Of a DNA stretch of 31,640 nt, positions 30,640 to 31,640 are shown one piece after another. The stretch comes from Welwitschia mirabilis (Eukaryota; Gnetophyta; Gnetopsida; Welwitschiales). A program made the translations under genes and the position numbers. The notes beneath the pieces were generated by a model. That model saw only the letters and a list, made by a program, of their open reading frames with translations, was not told the origin of the DNA and ran no database searches. The stretch's first letter is position 1. Each line of letters opens with the position of its first letter. The DNA is taken from assembly GCA_051453625.1 (NCBI GenBank), contig JBOZIK010000001.1, positions 140,678,183-140,709,822 of the forward strand. Reading direction: 5' to 3'.

Positions 30640-31510
30640 TTCAAGACTAACTAATAATAATTGATGTTTTTATGATTTCAAAGTTTTATTAGAGACTATG
30701 TGTACTTATGCTTTTCAAGAGAAATTTATTCTTATTAAGAGTTATTAAGGTTTGCATTTATATTAAGGTCTTAAAATTGGAAAAATACAATGAATGAAAA
30801 TGTGGAATTTAAATGAAATATCAAGACTTGGCTATCTGTGAAAGATCCAATCTTTAATGCTAAAGAAAAGCATCAAACAAACAGTGAATAAAAATACAAA
30901 ATCTTGTTTATCTTACTTCTTTGAGGCACTTCAATTCACACATATAAATAAAAATAAAGTGTAAAANNNNNNNNNNNNNNNNNNNNNNNNNNNNNNNNNN
31001 NNNNNNNNNNNNNNNNNNNNNNNNNNNNNNNNNNNNNNNNNNNNNNNNNNNNNNNNNNNNNNNNNNGCTATCTATAAAAGATCCAATTTTTCATCCTAAA
31101 GAAAAGCATCAAATAAACAGTGAATAAAAATACGAAACCTTGTTTATCTTACTTCTTTGAGGCACTACAATTCACACATACAAATAAAAATAAACTGCAA
31201 AAGATAAAAATCAACATTTAAAGGTATCATAATACCTCATAATTCTTTGATAGTCTCAGTGAGTCTAGTTAATATGATTATTTCCATTATCATAAATAAC
31301 AAGATATTCTTATAAAGAGGTGTGTGTAAGAAGCAAAAATTCAATGAAAATATAATATTTTTCATTTTATAAACATTTGCAATATGACTTTCCTTACCGA
31401 TAAGAATGTTTTTATTTTCAATTCCAACTAAAGTACCATTTAGAGTTTTCAAGCAAACATTTCCTCATTTCTAATCAAGCAAAGTGCTGTGAAGTGAATT
31501 TAAAAGTCCA
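30640..31510 (-). pseudogene. pol: Ty1/copia pre-integrase and integrase relic
   Basis: On the minus strand the frame at 31452-31237 (71 codons) reads CLKTLNGTLVGIENKNILIG and KESHIANVYKMKN, which resembles the L-x-G-x-R-x-x-NVY-x-(V/I) strand of the GAG-pre-integrase domain. Downstream, CEL-stop-CLKEVR-stop-TRFR fits the C-x-x-C-x-x-G-K zinc end of copia integrase. KFLLKSISTHSL with two stops and NFEI, near 30690-30720, has the spacing of K(I)x-x-x-RSDxGxEF(E/T). The three pieces are in the correct order, which is the main argument. All three are degenerate, and the first catalytic Asp region is not readable. The gap at 30967-31066 has duplicated flanks. It may belong to the element of LTR B or to a separate copia copy. 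Confidence 0.5.
30831..31202. repeat. 136-bp direct repeat flanking a 100-N gap
   Basis: Bases 30831-30966 and 31067-31202 have equal length and differ at about one base in fifteen. Confidence 0.85.
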
Positions 31511-31640
31511 ATAGAACATCTTTCTTAAGTTGGAAATGCCTAAAATTTGAATAAGTTTAGTAATTACTACAAGCATCATAAATACAATGTTAAGCTAAGA
31601 CTAAGGTAATTTTAGAACTTCCATAAGGAGAAAAAGAAAA
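31511..31640. other. Window end, nothing recognised
   Basis: Short AT-rich end. It may continue the copia pol relic upstream on the minus strand, but no motif is visible. Confidence 0.4.

Noticed and set aside
1-31640. CRISPR array, tRNA or rRNA genes, bacterial or phage operon
   Set aside because: No regularly spaced short repeats, no cloverleaf-like A/B boxes and no rRNA-like sequence were found; the retrotransposon content indicates plant nuclear DNA.

Overview
The window looks like a gene-poor, repeat-derived stretch of nuclear DNA from a seed plant with a very AT-rich genome. By eye it is about one quarter G+C. CpG is strongly depleted: I count about six CG dinucleotides in the first 3.6 kb. 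Nearly everything recognisable is decayed LTR retrotransposon: Ty3/gypsy elements of the Athila/Tat type, with primer-binding sites derived from the tRNA-Asp type, and Ty1/copia elements with a UBN2-type gag. I see no intact host gene, tRNA, rRNA, CRISPR array or bacterial-style operon. A low-GC lineage such as Rafflesiaceae (Sapria) or Welwitschia would fit the composition, but that is inference; the sequence itself only supports a plant.

Layout. 1-2.7 kb: unassigned non-coding tract with a slightly GC-richer block at 1.06-1.8 kb. 2.77-3.7 kb: possible end of a pol gene and an LTR-like fragment. 3.96-4.44 kb: plus-strand relic of a copia gag C-terminus. 4.59-14.25 kb: Athila-like element E1 on the plus strand (LTR, PBS, gag relic, long stretch without RT or integrase, decayed 3' ORF, polypurine-like tract, LTR). 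14.25-17.16 kb: non-coding, with two large gap-flanking duplications. 17.14-21.3 kb: element E2 on the minus strand, a long Athila-type pol relic with possible protease, pre-RT linker, RT, RNase H and integrase in the canonical order. 21.5-25.9 kb: element E3 on the plus strand (LTR, PBS, gag, protease) with no RT following. 26.4-30.5 kb: minus-strand copia array, partial LTR, gag A, LTR A, gag B, LTR B. 30.6-31.5 kb: minus-strand copia pre-integrase and integrase relic.

None of these elements could move by itself. Every coding region has stops and frameshifts, and several catalytic residues are gone: RT motif A Asp to Tyr, RNase H Asp to Asn, integrase Glu to Lys, protease Asp-x-Gly-Ala-Ser to Tyr-Ile-Lys-Ala-Ser. 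Many lesions are of the G:C to A:T type, as expected from long-term decay of methylated transposon DNA.

Assembly. There are 17 runs of N. Ten of the 100-N gaps, and the 408-N gap, have the same sequence on both sides, mostly with equal copy lengths. Protein continuity across the E2 integrase and LTR1/LTR2 comparison in E1 suggest that at least some of these gaps are unmerged contig overlaps rather than missing DNA. I found no convincing new biological system. The most informative items are the copia gag-LTR array whose copies share the same premature stops, the possible non-autonomous Athila-like elements, and the gap-flanking duplications.
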